Positions 53,689-63,719 of a stretch of DNA of 64,000 bases are shown here, in pieces. The DNA lies in NCBI GenBank assembly GCA_020747065.1, contig JAGMVK010000023.1, positions 620,001 to 684,000 of the forward strand, written 5' to 3'. The stretch's first letter is position 1. Each line of letters opens with the position of its first letter. The notes beneath the pieces are model-generated. The model had not been told where the DNA came from, searched no databases, and saw only the letters and a program-made list of their open reading frames with translations. The translations under genes and the position numbers were made by a program. The stretch comes from Cadophora sp. MPI-SDFR-AT-0126. Taxonomy: Eukaryota; Ascomycota; Leotiomycetes; Helotiales; Ploettnerulaceae.

Positions 53689-54515
53689 TCAAATTACTTC
53701 TCTTACAATTCCAGTCTCAATGTCAAACGCATATCCTAAGACTTTAGCCTCCTGTGGCAAGAACGCCCAGTTTTTAATTGTTTCCACATCCTGGCGGATG
53801 CTCTCGTCGAGGCCGATGCTAGTTAAGGCTTTAGTTTCTAACTCTTAACAGGATCCTTGAGACTGACTCCCTGAAAGTGCCAAAAACAGTATCTTGAACT
53901 TCATGGGCGTGTGTAGGTGCTCTTTTGCTCAGCTTCGACCTTACTTCGTCGTCGGTAGTGTTTAGCCCGCCGCAGTCTGGCATATATTAGCATTATTGTG
54001 TGATTGGCTGCATATTCGAAAGTTACCGCTATGGTGGACCACCACAACCAAACTGATAGGTATAATTGTTCCCATAACCTGGAGCGATCGAAAGGCGTCC
54101 ATGGCCCGCCCACCAGCATTGCGTATCACCTGAGCTTCTAGAGTTCGTATGAGTTGTGGCTTTTAACATAAAGATATGGATCTCGAACCTCCATGTTTGA
54201 GCCCTAGAAATTCGTTTGGATTGATGCGTGCGTCGGCACAGCTCACTAAAGATTTATAAAGTCCTTAGCACTCTATAGCCAATAAGCTTAGGTTGAGACT
54301 AACCAATGAATATCATCCCCTGTCCAGGAGGCATATGGGCTACAATTTCCTTGATCCTTACTGGAGGTGTATATGTCGCCAGAGAACTCCTATTAGAGAT
54401 AATCAGCTGACGAAAGAGTCCTAGATATCTAAAGCTCAATATACTTGTTACGATCAAGTAATTCTTTGATCAATACATCGGCCATGACCGGGAGTTGTTT
54501 CGATGAATCAGACAT
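53689..54515 (-). CDS. Beta-class carbonic anhydrase
   Basis: Zinc enzyme interconverting CO2 and bicarbonate. Six exons: 54515-54445, 54389-54304, 54245-54189, 54137-54027, 53976-53868 and 53818-53689. Introns are 55, 58, 51, 50 and 49 bases, all GT-AG, several with CTAAT/CTAAC branch points. Every join keeps frame, giving 187 residues. Marks: MSDSSKQLPVMADVLIKELL, ATYTPPVRIKEIVAHMPPGQ, then SCADARINPNEFLGL (zinc Cys, and the Asp-x-Arg dyad), EAQVIRNAGGRAMDAFRSL, VVVVHHSDCGG (zinc His and Cys, the Cys restored only by splicing), FGTFRD, SIRQDVETIKN and GYAFDIETGIVREVI. Length fits the short fungal beta-CAs. No lesion. It is easily missed because each exon is under 40 codons. Cytosolic by lack of a leader. 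Confidence 0.88.
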
Positions 54516-55257
54516 AGATGAGACGAGTACTCTTGCGTAGGGTTATTTTGAACCGGAAAATTACACGAGGGAGCAAACAGTTTCTTTATAGGAGGTCTAT
54601 CCTTCTACAACAAAACGTGCCTCGGGGCAATAATCACCAAGTAGCCGTGGCCACTTCTAAGGCTAGTATGTAGCAGCAATAGAAGTCTAACAGAGTACTT
54701 GGGAACATCTAAATCAATGACACAGATGTATATACGGAGAAAGATCTGCTGCTTTTGCGGGTTGCGAATGGGTGTGCGGATTACATGCGGAGTGGATTAC
54801 AAATCCGGGGATTAAGATTCGCCGCGGCTTGAGTTACGTGCGGGTGATGTGCTGTTTTGCGGGTTGCGAATGAGTGTGCGGATTACCAAAGTACATGCGG
54901 AGTGGGTTTCAAATCCGGGGATTAAGATTCGCCGCGGCTTGAGTTACGTGCGGGTGATGTGCTGAGTGTGCGGATTACATGCGGAGTGGGGCTGAAACAC
55001 AAACTCTTCTACCTTGTACACGGGTAATTATAAATATTATAAATATACTGTAACCGCAAACTATTCTTTGTATCTTTTTCATTCTCTATTTGACCCAGGC
55101 TTAGCAGATGCAAATTTGCCGCGGATATATTTTTAAGGTAGGCCATATTGTACCAAAACTAGACCTTCTGGCTAATTGCCCTTACTCACAGATAACTCTC
55201 TTGAAGTCGAGCCAGACCTGATACGTCGTGTAGCTGCATCAGTTTCACGTTGAAACT
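54516..55257. other. Carbonic anhydrase upstream region and tandem repeats
   Basis: About 740 bases without a gene: upstream DNA of the carbonic anhydrase gene, the tandem repeat array at 54748-54990, and the leader of the metallo-beta-lactamase gene. Confidence 0.4.
54748..54990. repeat. Tandem repeat, ~105-110-base unit, 2.3 copies
   Basis: Units at 54748-54850, 54851-54960 and a partial 54961-54990. Shared text: TTTTGCGGGTTGCGAAT, GTGTGCGGATTAC, CATGCGGAGTGG, AAATCCGGGGATTAAGATTC, GCCGCGGCTTGAGTTACGTG, CGGGTGATGTG. Unit 2 carries a short insertion (CAAAGTA). The array is GC-richer than its surroundings. Confidence 0.8.
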
Positions 55258-56127
55258 ATGCCTTCCCTTCGAGCGGACGTCTTCGTAGCTCTTCTAATAC
55301 TATTCAAGGGCTGAAACGGTGTCCCTGATGGAGTCTGGTCACCTATTTCTTGTACCTTGATTCATGCGGAGAGGGAAGCCGTGCTCGTGGACACTCCAAT
55401 CACTATTGATCAAACTGAAGAATTGATTGAGTGGATTGAAAAGAGGATTCCTGGTAAACGCCTAACGAAGATATACATTACGCATGGGCATGGAGATCAC
55501 TGGTTTGGAATCCCCCTCCTCGTTCGGCGATTTCCTGGGGTGCAGACGATCGCTACAGCGGGTACCATCGAGCACATGAAAGGACAGATCAGTACGACAG
55601 TATTCCGCGACTTTTGGACCGCTCATTTCCCCGGAGGACAGATTCCCGAACAGACCGAGATGGCCACGCCTCTAGGGCCTAGCAATGAGTTCTATATGGA
55701 AGGACATGTGTTCAAGGCCGTGGAAGTGGGGCAGTCAGACACTCACGATACCACAATTCTATGGATTCCGAATATCAAGCTAGCTGTTTGCGGCGACGTT
55801 GTGTATGGAGACGTGCACCAGATGCTCGCAGAATGTACCACGAGGGAGCTGCGCGCCGCCTGGATTGCTAGTATCGGCAAAATAGAAGCTTTGAAGCCGG
55901 AACTCGTTGTTGCTGGGCACAAGCAGCCGCATGAGCTGGATGGGACATTTCATTTGCAAAACTCAAGGAGCTACATTGAGACGTTCCAGGAATTGATTGA
56001 CGCAGGTGCGAAGGATGCGGAGGAGCTTTCCCGGGAAATGGTAAAGAAATTCCCTACCCGATTTAACATGGCGGCCCTGAATTCTGGCTGCTTTGCTGCT
56101 TTCTCAGCTTCTGGAAGTGCTCAATAA
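55258..56127 (+). pseudogene. Metallo-beta-lactamase-fold hydrolase with one early stop
   Basis: The frame starts at ATG 55258 (MPSLRADVFVALLILFKG), meets a TGA at 55312-55314 (codon 19), then stays open to TAA 56127: GVWSPISCTLIHAEREAVLV, DTPITIDQTEELIEWIEK, YITHGHGDHWFGIPLLVRRF (the HxHxDH zinc motif), GQSDTHDTTILWI, LAVCGDVVYGDVHQML, VVAGHKQPHELDG (distal His). Length with the stop read through is 289 residues, normal for the fungal MBL group. The first ATG after the stop is absent before 55357 (an ATT there), so re-initiation would lose only the N-terminal strand. Everything but one codon is intact: a very recent pseudogene, a read-through case, or a sequence error. Confidence 0.75.
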
Positions 56128-56641
56128 ACTGTAGATAGATATTATTCGATCCTTAGAAGTTTCAATACGAAGTCATAACATAATTTACTCGTAGCGGTTG
56201 AACTGTGAAGTCCAGTTCGGCGAAGACTGACTTCAGATTATAATAATGTATAAATAAATGAAGTTTGTTAGATCAGGTGATTCTAAGAAGTGGTTAACAA
56301 CGTATCTAATTCTAGAAGTAAAATATACCAATCTCTATAAGTTAATATCTATCTTGCTAAGCTAAGTAAAAGTTTAATAAACTAAAATTATACTTATCGG
56401 TACACGTGACCCAGGATCTAACAGAAGTCTATCTGCCCGGCTAAAGCCTAAAAGGCCACTAGTCTATATTACATGATATACTTCCTTTAGTATTGTCTTA
56501 GTCTCCTAGAGCCCACACAAACTCCCTGTCTAAATGACTTTCTGATTATACTTCGTATCAAGGGTAATAATCTCGCCTTTTCTGTCTGAGCGCGGACCTA
56601 TGTAAACTAGATACTTGGCAATGCTGCTTTACATGATTTCC
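56128..56641. other. AT-rich interval
   Basis: About 510 bases of AT-rich DNA between the metallo-beta-lactamase gene and the Tc1 transposase. No gene; it may hold the left end of the Tc1-like element, whose inverted ends I could not define. Confidence 0.4.
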
Positions 56642-57697
56642 CTAGTATTTTATGCGGCCTCCTTCTGCTTCAATCACTGCTTTACATCTCTCAGGCATTT
56701 CCCGTATTAATTCCCTAATCCTTTCAATCGTAATAGATTCCCAAGCCTCTATTACAGCTTCTCGTAGCCTCTTATACGACTTATGAACCTCCGGGTACTT
56801 CCTTTCAATATAATCCTTCATATCATCCCAAATCGTTTCAATTGGATTTAAATCAGGAGAATTCGCTGGCCAAAAGATAGGAGTAATTCCAATTGCTTCA
56901 AATACTGAACAAGTAAACGCAGAAGCGTGACCTTTTGCGTTATCTTGTTGAAATTGAAGCTCGGGATATTGCTGTAGGATCTCCTGAACCTTTGGTATAA
57001 TAACCCCTGAGTACGAGCCTTCATTTATTGTTTCCCAATCCTTCTCCCAGAATAACCCTTTATGTCGACCGTATTTCCCTGGTATTATACCCCAAAACAT
57101 CCAACCGATCTTCCTTTGGTGTCGTCCTTCGATACAATCAGGGTGTAAAACCTCTTCCGGGCCAATTTTTCGAGTAACCCAATCCTTCGTATATTTCCCT
57201 GGTTGAACCCAGGTCTCGTCACTCCAAACGATCGAAAACCACTGCTCTTCAGTCCAATCCTCGTGTTCAATCGCCCATTGAAGCCTTTGGATTCGATTCG
57301 TATACGTAAGGACAGGTTTTCGGCGTGCAATTCGGCGGGCGTATCCTTCCTTCTTAAAGGCTGTACGAATAGCGTGAAGACCTCAATTCCAACCAATAAT
57401 TGAAGGTATATCACTCCAATGAGTACGTCGATTCTTCTTAGAAGCAGTAACCCATTCGATAAGGCGTTTTCGTTGAGGAGTATTTAAGTACGACTTCTTT
57501 CCACAGAGGTGCTTTTGCGGAGTCAATCGATGCCGAAGAGCGTACTTCACTTGATCACGAGTAAGGTTCAATTGAAGAGCAATTTGATCTTGAGTCCAAT
57601 GAGCATCAAAGTAAAGAGTTTCGATTCTTAATCGATCGTCGCGAGTTGTTGATTTTTGTGGGGTTTTTGGCACAGGTACACTGAATGTTGACTCCAT
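56642..57697 (-). pseudogene. Tc1/mariner transposase with a single in-frame TGA
   Basis: From ATG 57697 (MESTFSVPVPKTPQ) to TAG 56642, 351 codons in one frame, interrupted only by TGA at 57385-57383 (codon 105, after SIIGWN). Marks: HTH regions (WTQDQIALQLNLTRDQVKYA, LIEWVTASKKNRRTHW), then the DDE catalytic domain: IVWSDETWVQPG (first Asp), ELQFQQDNAKGHASAF (second Asp) and PIFWPANSPDLNPIETIWDD (third acid). Family length is about 340 residues. A stop-free remainder suggests recent activity. Candidate inverted ends share only ACCTATG near 56597 and 57810, too weak to call. Confidence 0.85.
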
Positions 57698-58125
57698 GTT
57701 GAATCTCTTGATTTCTACTTGTAGATGGCTTACCATCGTCAAAGCCTTTACTCCTAATAATATCTAGTGTGGTGGATGGAGACTTCTCACTCTCTAGGCT
57801 CGGCAATCACTTTCATAGGTCTCGGTGGCGTTCGAGCGGCAATATGTAGGCTTACGGCTACTGCTGGGTAAGTGACAATATTATTCATACTACCTCAGAT
57901 CAAGTTGCTAATACGAATACTGCCCAGTTGTTCAAATCACGCCTGTCAAATAGTGAGACGTCACACTTCCCCTCGTCACTTTCTCCACCCTGCCATTCTT
58001 TCCTCGGCTGACATGTATGGAACAACAACAGGACTGACAACTCAACCACCAGCCTTTGGAGATTCATTAGCTTCCTTGGAATGGTATTCTGCTACTACCC
58101 TTCCCCACGAAATAACACCGACAAC
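57698..58125. other. Interval between Tc1 transposase and MFS fragment
   Basis: About 430 bases with the presumed right end of the Tc1-like element and an unassigned plus-strand frame (57872-58138). Nothing recognised. Confidence 0.35.
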
Positions 58126-58312
58126 ATGTCCTCTCTAGACATCCTCAAACAAATCAATTACATGGCCATCCTATCCTTCGGCGCTTCGGCCGTATAACCC
58201 TACTCTTAGTCGAACTCCAAGCTGGTCGGGATCAATATCCTTGGACGAGCGGTACAGTGCTAGGACCATTAATATCCGGCGTCGTTATAATTTTCGCGTT
58301 TCCAATATGGTA
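58126..58312 (+). pseudogene. MFS transporter fragment
   Basis: About 60 codons in two frames: ILKQINYMAILSFGASAV, then after a one- or two-base shift LLLVELQAGRDQYPWTSGTV and LGPLISGVVIIFAFPIW. This is the DHA14-type pattern FDxxGxxLF...LLLALQWGGxxYPWxSxxIIGLF around helices 7-8. No other part of a transporter is present. Confidence 0.6.
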
Positions 58313-58921
58313 ATAGAAAGGAAGGAAGTCGCCGATGGTGCCGTGAGCTATTTTTGAAGGGCAGAGTGTGGTGGCTATCTTCTAGTGGTAGTGTTTATTA
58401 GTAGTGAGTTTTAAACACGTCGGATATAAAAAGACGTGCATATCATGTTCTAATCTTGATTCTTGCCTGCAACGACTAGCGTTTACAAGAGAACCGTCTG
58501 AATTTTGGCTATTCGATACCAAAACCCTCGTTGAAAAATCACAGCATTTTCCGTGACCTCAAAAAACACCATAGCACCTAACCTAAAGTCCCTACAATCA
58601 GATTTTACTTTCCGTCTTAAAAGCATTCATATAACTCATATTCAGCGTGAGAAAAAATAATCAAACTAATCTATTATAATTAATTATAATCTGATTAGTA
58701 AGAAGTGGCCCATGACGAGATGCGTCAGGATGCATGGTGGGCTGGATGCTTCAACGAAGTCATAGCTCCCCCTCCCTATCGTCACTGCTCTTGCATCCAG
58801 CAAGCTCTCAAGGCAGGTTTGCTACATGATTTCAGAGTTCCTTTTACCATTAAACCTTCGAAATCTTTTCTTTCTACAGCTCCAAACTCTACACTCTCAA
58901 GATTTCCTTACTCCAACGATT
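58313..58921. other. Upstream region of the LEA-like gene
   Basis: AT-rich intergenic DNA. The frame of the next gene is open back to 58826, but the preferred start is 58922. Confidence 0.4.
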
Positions 58922-60645
58922 ATGTCTGCTCCACGAACACCGAAAGCTCCTCAAATGCCTATGAGCCAGGGCGAGACGCCCACCAAAACCCCTTCATCTT
59001 TGAAAAAGAAGAGAGTTCCTACCAGCGGCGATGTCAACAGGGTTGAGAAGTCGGCATCGAAAGATTCCCCCAAACCTCTCCCTCAGCAAGACGATTTACC
59101 ATCTCCATCGCCCGACTCTCCCATTAGGAAGAAGAAGCGCGTTCCAAAGTCAGCTGCAGACGGCGATCCACCAACTCCACAGGCTTCTGAGGACGCTAAA
59201 GCCACCGACCCCGAAGAGACCCCAAAGAAGATCGTCAAGAAGAAGAGACCGGTTCAACCTCCTGTAGAATCTCCAGCTCCGGAAGTCGACCAATCACCTC
59301 AACCTGATCAGGTCAAATCTACACCCAGCCGCCGGGATTCCAAGTTCGACGATGCTCCGGCGCCGGCACCAGATGTTCAGAAGCCGATCCTGAAGAAAAA
59401 GAAGAAGCCTGCTCCAATACCAGAGCCTGAACCTGAGCCTGAGCCAGAGATGGCGTCTGAGTCCGAACATGACGATGATGGGCCAGAAGAAGAGGAGCAG
59501 GACAATAACTCGGTCGCAAACGGCGAGCATGATCAAGAGGATCAGGACGATGGATCTGATGATCATGGCGACGAGCAAAGTGAGGGCAAGTCAGATGAAG
59601 AAGAGGAAGAACATGACTGGGATGATGGCGAGTCCGAGGACGGCCCATTAGATGGAGTCACAAACACTGTTGGTGATGTTCCCAAGAAAGCTCAAGACAC
59701 TGCGTCTGGACTCCCAGATCAAGCTCAACGGGGGGTTGGCAGAGTTAGCAAAACCGCAAGTGGCGCCACGAACGATGTTCAGAAGAAAACTTCAGATGTC
59801 GCTGGCAAAGCTCAAGATACGGCCAAAGGTGCCACAGACAAGGTATCTTCCTCGGCCAAAGGACTCACGAAGGGACTTCCTGGTCTTGGAAATGCACCAG
59901 ACCTGCCCGCGGGAGGTGATGCGTTGAGCGGGGTCAAAGATACCGCTCAAGGCACTGGGAACAAAGCCAAATCTCTCCCTGGCACTGTCCCAAAGAAAAA
60001 GAAGAAATCTGGTGGACTTCTGGGAGGTGTCACAGACTCTGTTGGTGAGAAAGATGATGGCGCGACCAAGCAAGAGACATCTACTGCTGGCGGCGCGGTT
60101 GATACTGCTATGGGAACGGCACCCGGTCTTTGAGACACAGCGGAGCTGGTGATGCTCTTGGTGGTGTCACGGATACTGTTGGCGGAGTTGGAGAAACTGC
60201 TGGAAAGACGGCTGGCGATGTCCAAGACAAAGCTAGGTCTGCTGTTGGAGATGTTCAGAACACAGCCCAGTCTACTGTCGGAGACGTCCAAGACAAAGCT
60301 CAATCAGCGACTGGAGATGCTACCAAGTCGATTGGTGATGCGGCGGGAAAGCCAACTGAGCTTGCTAATGGGGCAACTGGCGCTTTGGGCGGTGCAGCGA
60401 ACGGCGCTACTGACACCGTAGGAGGTGTTGCACAACAAGGCAAAGATCTCGCTGGAGGAGCAACCAACCAAGTCAACGACGCCGTCGAGGTTGCCAAATC
60501 ACTCGCAGGCAACACGGTTGATGATTCGGGGAACGTACGGGTGCCGCTGTTATTCCCTATTCTCGACGGTGCTCGTTTCGTCAAGTCCCGGACTTGCGTT
60601 GTTGAACTTTCATTGTTGAATGAGCAATTGAAGTCTCCTGGTTAA
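58922..60645 (+). pseudogene. LEA-like / Ala-Gly-Asp repeat protein, 3' end damaged
   Basis: From ATG 58922 (GATTATGTCTGC) 403 residues are open to TGA 60133. Three parts: a basic Pro/Lys/Ser head with three RKKKRVPK-like blocks (LKKKRVPTS, RKKKRVPKS, VKKKRPVQ, LKKKKKPA), a Glu/Asp-rich middle with PEPEPEPE, and a helical tail of LEA-type 11-residue repeats (DVPKKAQDTA, DVAGKAQDTAKGATDKV). After the stop the repeats continue in the next frame from about 60145 (GVTDTVGGVGETAGKTAGDV, DVQDKARSAVGDV, DVQDKAQSATGDA) to TAA 60645. A nonsense change and a one-base deletion near 60131-60145 would explain this. LEA-like proteins protect against desiccation; the short form may still fold as a disordered protein. 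Confidence 0.6.
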
Positions 60646-60973
60646 GGTGTCGCATCTTTTCTATTTGTTGTATTTTATCTCAACGTCAGTTCCTCCATTG
60701 GGACCGAGGTTAAATGCTCTCATGCATTAATTGCTGACAGGAGCTCGCACCAGTCTCTCGATCCAAAGCAATTTTGTGCTTATATGCACTTATAAAAAAA
60801 TCTAGTCACAAGAAACCAGATATGTGGATTGACTGTGGATAAGCGAGGAATCATCGAAAACAATAGGCCTTTGTGGTACATCTATCATTGCTTGCATAGC
60901 ATGCCGAGAATGCTAGAACTGCTACTCTCTCCCTACGCGAGAAACATACGCTCTAAGAAGTCCACCTGTTTCT
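60646..60973. other. Short intergenic interval
   Basis: About 330 bases of 3' flanking DNA between convergent genes. No feature recognised. Confidence 0.4.
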
Positions 60974-61978
60974 CTATATATTTTTTTGGAAAAATTCCCC
61001 ATCGTAAAGATCGAAATGCCCACAGCCCTCCAAGATGTGAAGTTCCTTTGGTTCCCCAGCCTGCTTGAACGCAACTAGGGCAAATTCTGCCGGCGTTACA
61101 ACCTCCGCAGATCCCACAGTTAGAAGTAGCGGAGTAGGTGAAATTCGAGGGACGAAATCATATGGCTCGTAACGACTCTCAAGCTCGAGGCTGCATTAAC
61201 GTATCAGCTTTGTGCAATGTACTTTAACTAATATGGGAAAACAAACCTCCTCAAAATGACCTCGTTTTTAAATGGTGCCTTTTTGGCCCAGGCGGTAAAA
61301 TATTCGTAGCTGTCGCGAGTGGGCATGACACATAATGCGGACTTGTCCGAGGACACACTTGGAATCACAACTGGCGTCTTGCCTTCTGCTCTAGCCAAGC
61401 GATCTAAGGGAAAATATTAGACTGAGCTCTAATGAGAAAAAAATAATGCGTTAGAATTGGCTTCTGGTGCCTTGAGAGTAGAGATCATTCAATAGGTTTA
61501 TGGTCTCTGGGGATTTCATGGCGAAAGTACGTCTCCCACTGATAAATGGAACCTGGCACAAGACAGCTTTGACTCTGCGGTCTACTGCAGCCACTGACAA
61601 AACATGGCCGCCGCTAAACGAGCTACCCCATAGGGCAATCTTCTGCACATCAACGTCTTTTCGAGACTGTGCGTATGAAATAGCATCGGACATGTCATCG
61701 GTTTGTTGTATTGGTACTATCTCTTGACGTGGCTCTCCGTCTCGAGTGTCGCTGGCACCAAAGCCCCGGTGGTCGTATACAACGCAAGAAACAGACAATT
61801 TTGCAACAAAGTAGCTAGCAAAGAGATCGAGGCCCATCTCCTTTACACCAGAGAAACCGTGAGACATTATGATACACGGAAGGGGGTCGGAACTTGGGGC
61901 TGCCGTCTCAGGAGTATAAACCAAGCCCCGGAGGGTGACTCCATCTCGAGTCTTGAATTCGATGTTTTCGCGGGACAT
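60974..61978 (-). pseudogene. Alpha/beta hydrolase (Af380-like polyketide transferase family), frameshifted
   Basis: Exons 61978-61471, 61403-61247 and 61191-60974 with introns of 67 and 55 bases. Marks: MSRENIEFKTRDGVTLRG, CIIMSHGFSGVKEMGLD (oxyanion region), CVVYDHRGFGASD, KIALWGSSFSGGHVLS (nucleophile elbow), SYEYFTAWAKKAPFK, ELESRYEPYD, PLLLTVGSAEVVTPAEFAL (acid) and ILEGCGHFDLYDG (catalytic His). Two defects: the first intron needs a GC donor (CAAG then GCACCA), and an extra base near 61139 shifts the frame between PRIS and TPLLL. Without the extra base the protein would be about 294 residues, normal for the family. Relatives act as acyl or polyketide transferases in secondary metabolism; no cluster is present here. 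Confidence 0.75.
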
Positions 61979-62674
61979 AATGCGTTGGTTAATTCGACCC
62001 TTCATTCCAATATCAGATATAGACCTATCCGTTCATATGGCCTTATTCATAACAAGACTCGAGCACAAGATTTTCGGGATGATTATCAAGCATCTTCCCA
62101 CTGTGCGGTTTGCCTAGCAAGGATTTAAGTTTCCTCGGACTGATTACAATTCTTGTTATGCTACGGGCGTAAAAGTTGGAGAGATAGCTAGATCGCATCT
62201 GACTGTCTCTAGGTGTTTGGATCGAGCCCTGGGCTTACGGAGTTAAGGATTTACTTTGAGAAATGTACTTGTATATTAGTAATAGTGTGGCAAGACCACT
62301 TGATTTTGATTAGTAGAGTCCGCGTACCAATTGCAGGCTCGAATAGCCAGATTTAGCCTACAATAAATTGAAGGCTTTAAGTCGGTGGCATCGGTAATGT
62401 CTCTTCAGCAGAAGATCATTGTCCATGCAAAATTTCTGCAACTTGCAATAAGTCAGCACCTCGATACAATGGGGTTAAAAGATGTTCCTAGAGACAGCGA
62501 ACGGCCGTTTACTAAGGTTGAGAGTGTACCGCTTCTTAGGCAAACAGTAAAGGGCAGACACCTAGAAAGTTTTTAGAGCACTAAGAAATGAATATTAGAT
62601 CAAAGAATTATAGAATCTGATAGTGCATTATACAGCGGACTTAGATGTTTAACAAAGATAAAATAAGCTTGCAT
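61979..62674. other. AT-rich interval
   Basis: About 700 bases between the hydrolase and the PRISE-like pseudogene. Only short frames; no gene recognised. Confidence 0.4.
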
Positions 62675-63660
62675 CTAATTCATAGGAGGGACTACGTTCA
62701 TAGCAGCTAACTCTTCAATCACCCGATGGTGAGACTCAATCGTATCTACAAATCCATTCCAGCCAATCTTTCTTCCTTTCGTCAGACTGAAGGTGAAAGT
62801 GTTTGGTGCTAACACCGCGAAGTCCAGATACTCGAAGGTTCTTTCCAGCTCATCGGGTCCAAACGGAGAGCCTTTCAAGCTGTACTTCTGAGCGAGTTCT
62901 TTCCAAGCTTCTTGGTTCTCTGGTCGGTGGGCCTATTGGACAAACGTGAACTTGAATCGAATGGTTGTCGGTGAGCCGAAGCTGTGTTATGTTAGCAGAA
63001 ATACTCCGAAGGGAGAAAAGATCGGTACCCTCGAGGAGGCTCATGGGGCGATGTCATTTCATGGTGGTCGGTGGTGTCATCTTCAGGATATGTGAACTCC
63101 ATTCCATGCCACTTGGCCACTTGGGTCCACAATCTCCCATATGTAAAGGGACTTCCGTCAGCAGCGTTAAATGCTTCATTTCGAGCCCGCTCATTCAATG
63201 CCACATATTCCGACAAATAACTGTTGAGCATCGCACTCGAATGAACTATCTCCTTCTCCCAACCTCGTGAATCACCAGGAAATATAAGCTTCTCTCCTTT
63301 GTATTTCTACACTACTACATATACCGCCAGTGCGTAGACTGAGTACATCGCAGCACCTTCGACTGCACCAAGTATAAACGCAAGCCGAACGATATTCCAT
63401 TCTACATTATTCTCACGGCACGAACAACATGTCTTCTTGCACGTAGTAGAAATTTGGTTCGATTGGGACTCGTGGATCGGATTCGATTGTAGGGGAGTGG
63501 ACAGGTCTAAGGTACGGAGATCGCGGCACCAAGTGGCTGGAATACAGGGGACTCTCACTGTAACTCCATTGAAGCTCCCTGTAGGTCTCATATGGCCCCT
63601 GAAGAGTAATTTGAGGTAATTCGCTTATCTTGATCGTCGTCAGGGAAGTGCGCCACAAGC
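62675..63660 (-). pseudogene. PRISE-like NADP reductase (SDR superfamily) pseudogene
   Basis: Central and C-terminal part of a progesterone-5beta-reductase/iridoid-synthase-like reductase: TIESDPRV, PNFYYVQEDML, a frameshift at about 63415, NVEWNIVRLAFILGAVEGAA, then a TAG at 63307-63309, GEKLIFPGDSRGWE, RNEAFNAADGSPFTYGRLW, AKWHGMEF, a 47-base intron (63028-62982, perfect CTGCTAAC branch), a TAG at 62933-62935 where the family has Trp (VQ[W]AHRPENQEAW), TFEYLDFAVLAPNTFTFSL and RKIGWNGFVDTIESHHR to the natural TAG. Both TAGs fit C-to-T at CpA (one on the other strand). The Rossmann N-terminus is missing; a transposase fragment lies just beyond. Confidence 0.75.
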
Positions 63661-63719
63661 ACCAAAGAGTATTTCTCTACCTAATATACAGTAACTTTCT
63701 CTTCTCCTTTCTTCCGTCC

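Noticed and set aside
57085..57414. 109-codon minus-strand frame inside the Tc1 transposase
   Set aside because: It is a different frame; the transposase frame is open through the same bases and carries the catalytic motifs.
56590..57820. Inverted ends for the Tc1 element around the shared ACCTATG
   Set aside because: Match too short and surrounded by mismatches; ends left undefined.
59294..59648. Minus-strand frames opposite the LEA-like gene
   Set aside because: Antisense of the acidic low-complexity region; Leu/Arg-rich composition is the mirror of it.
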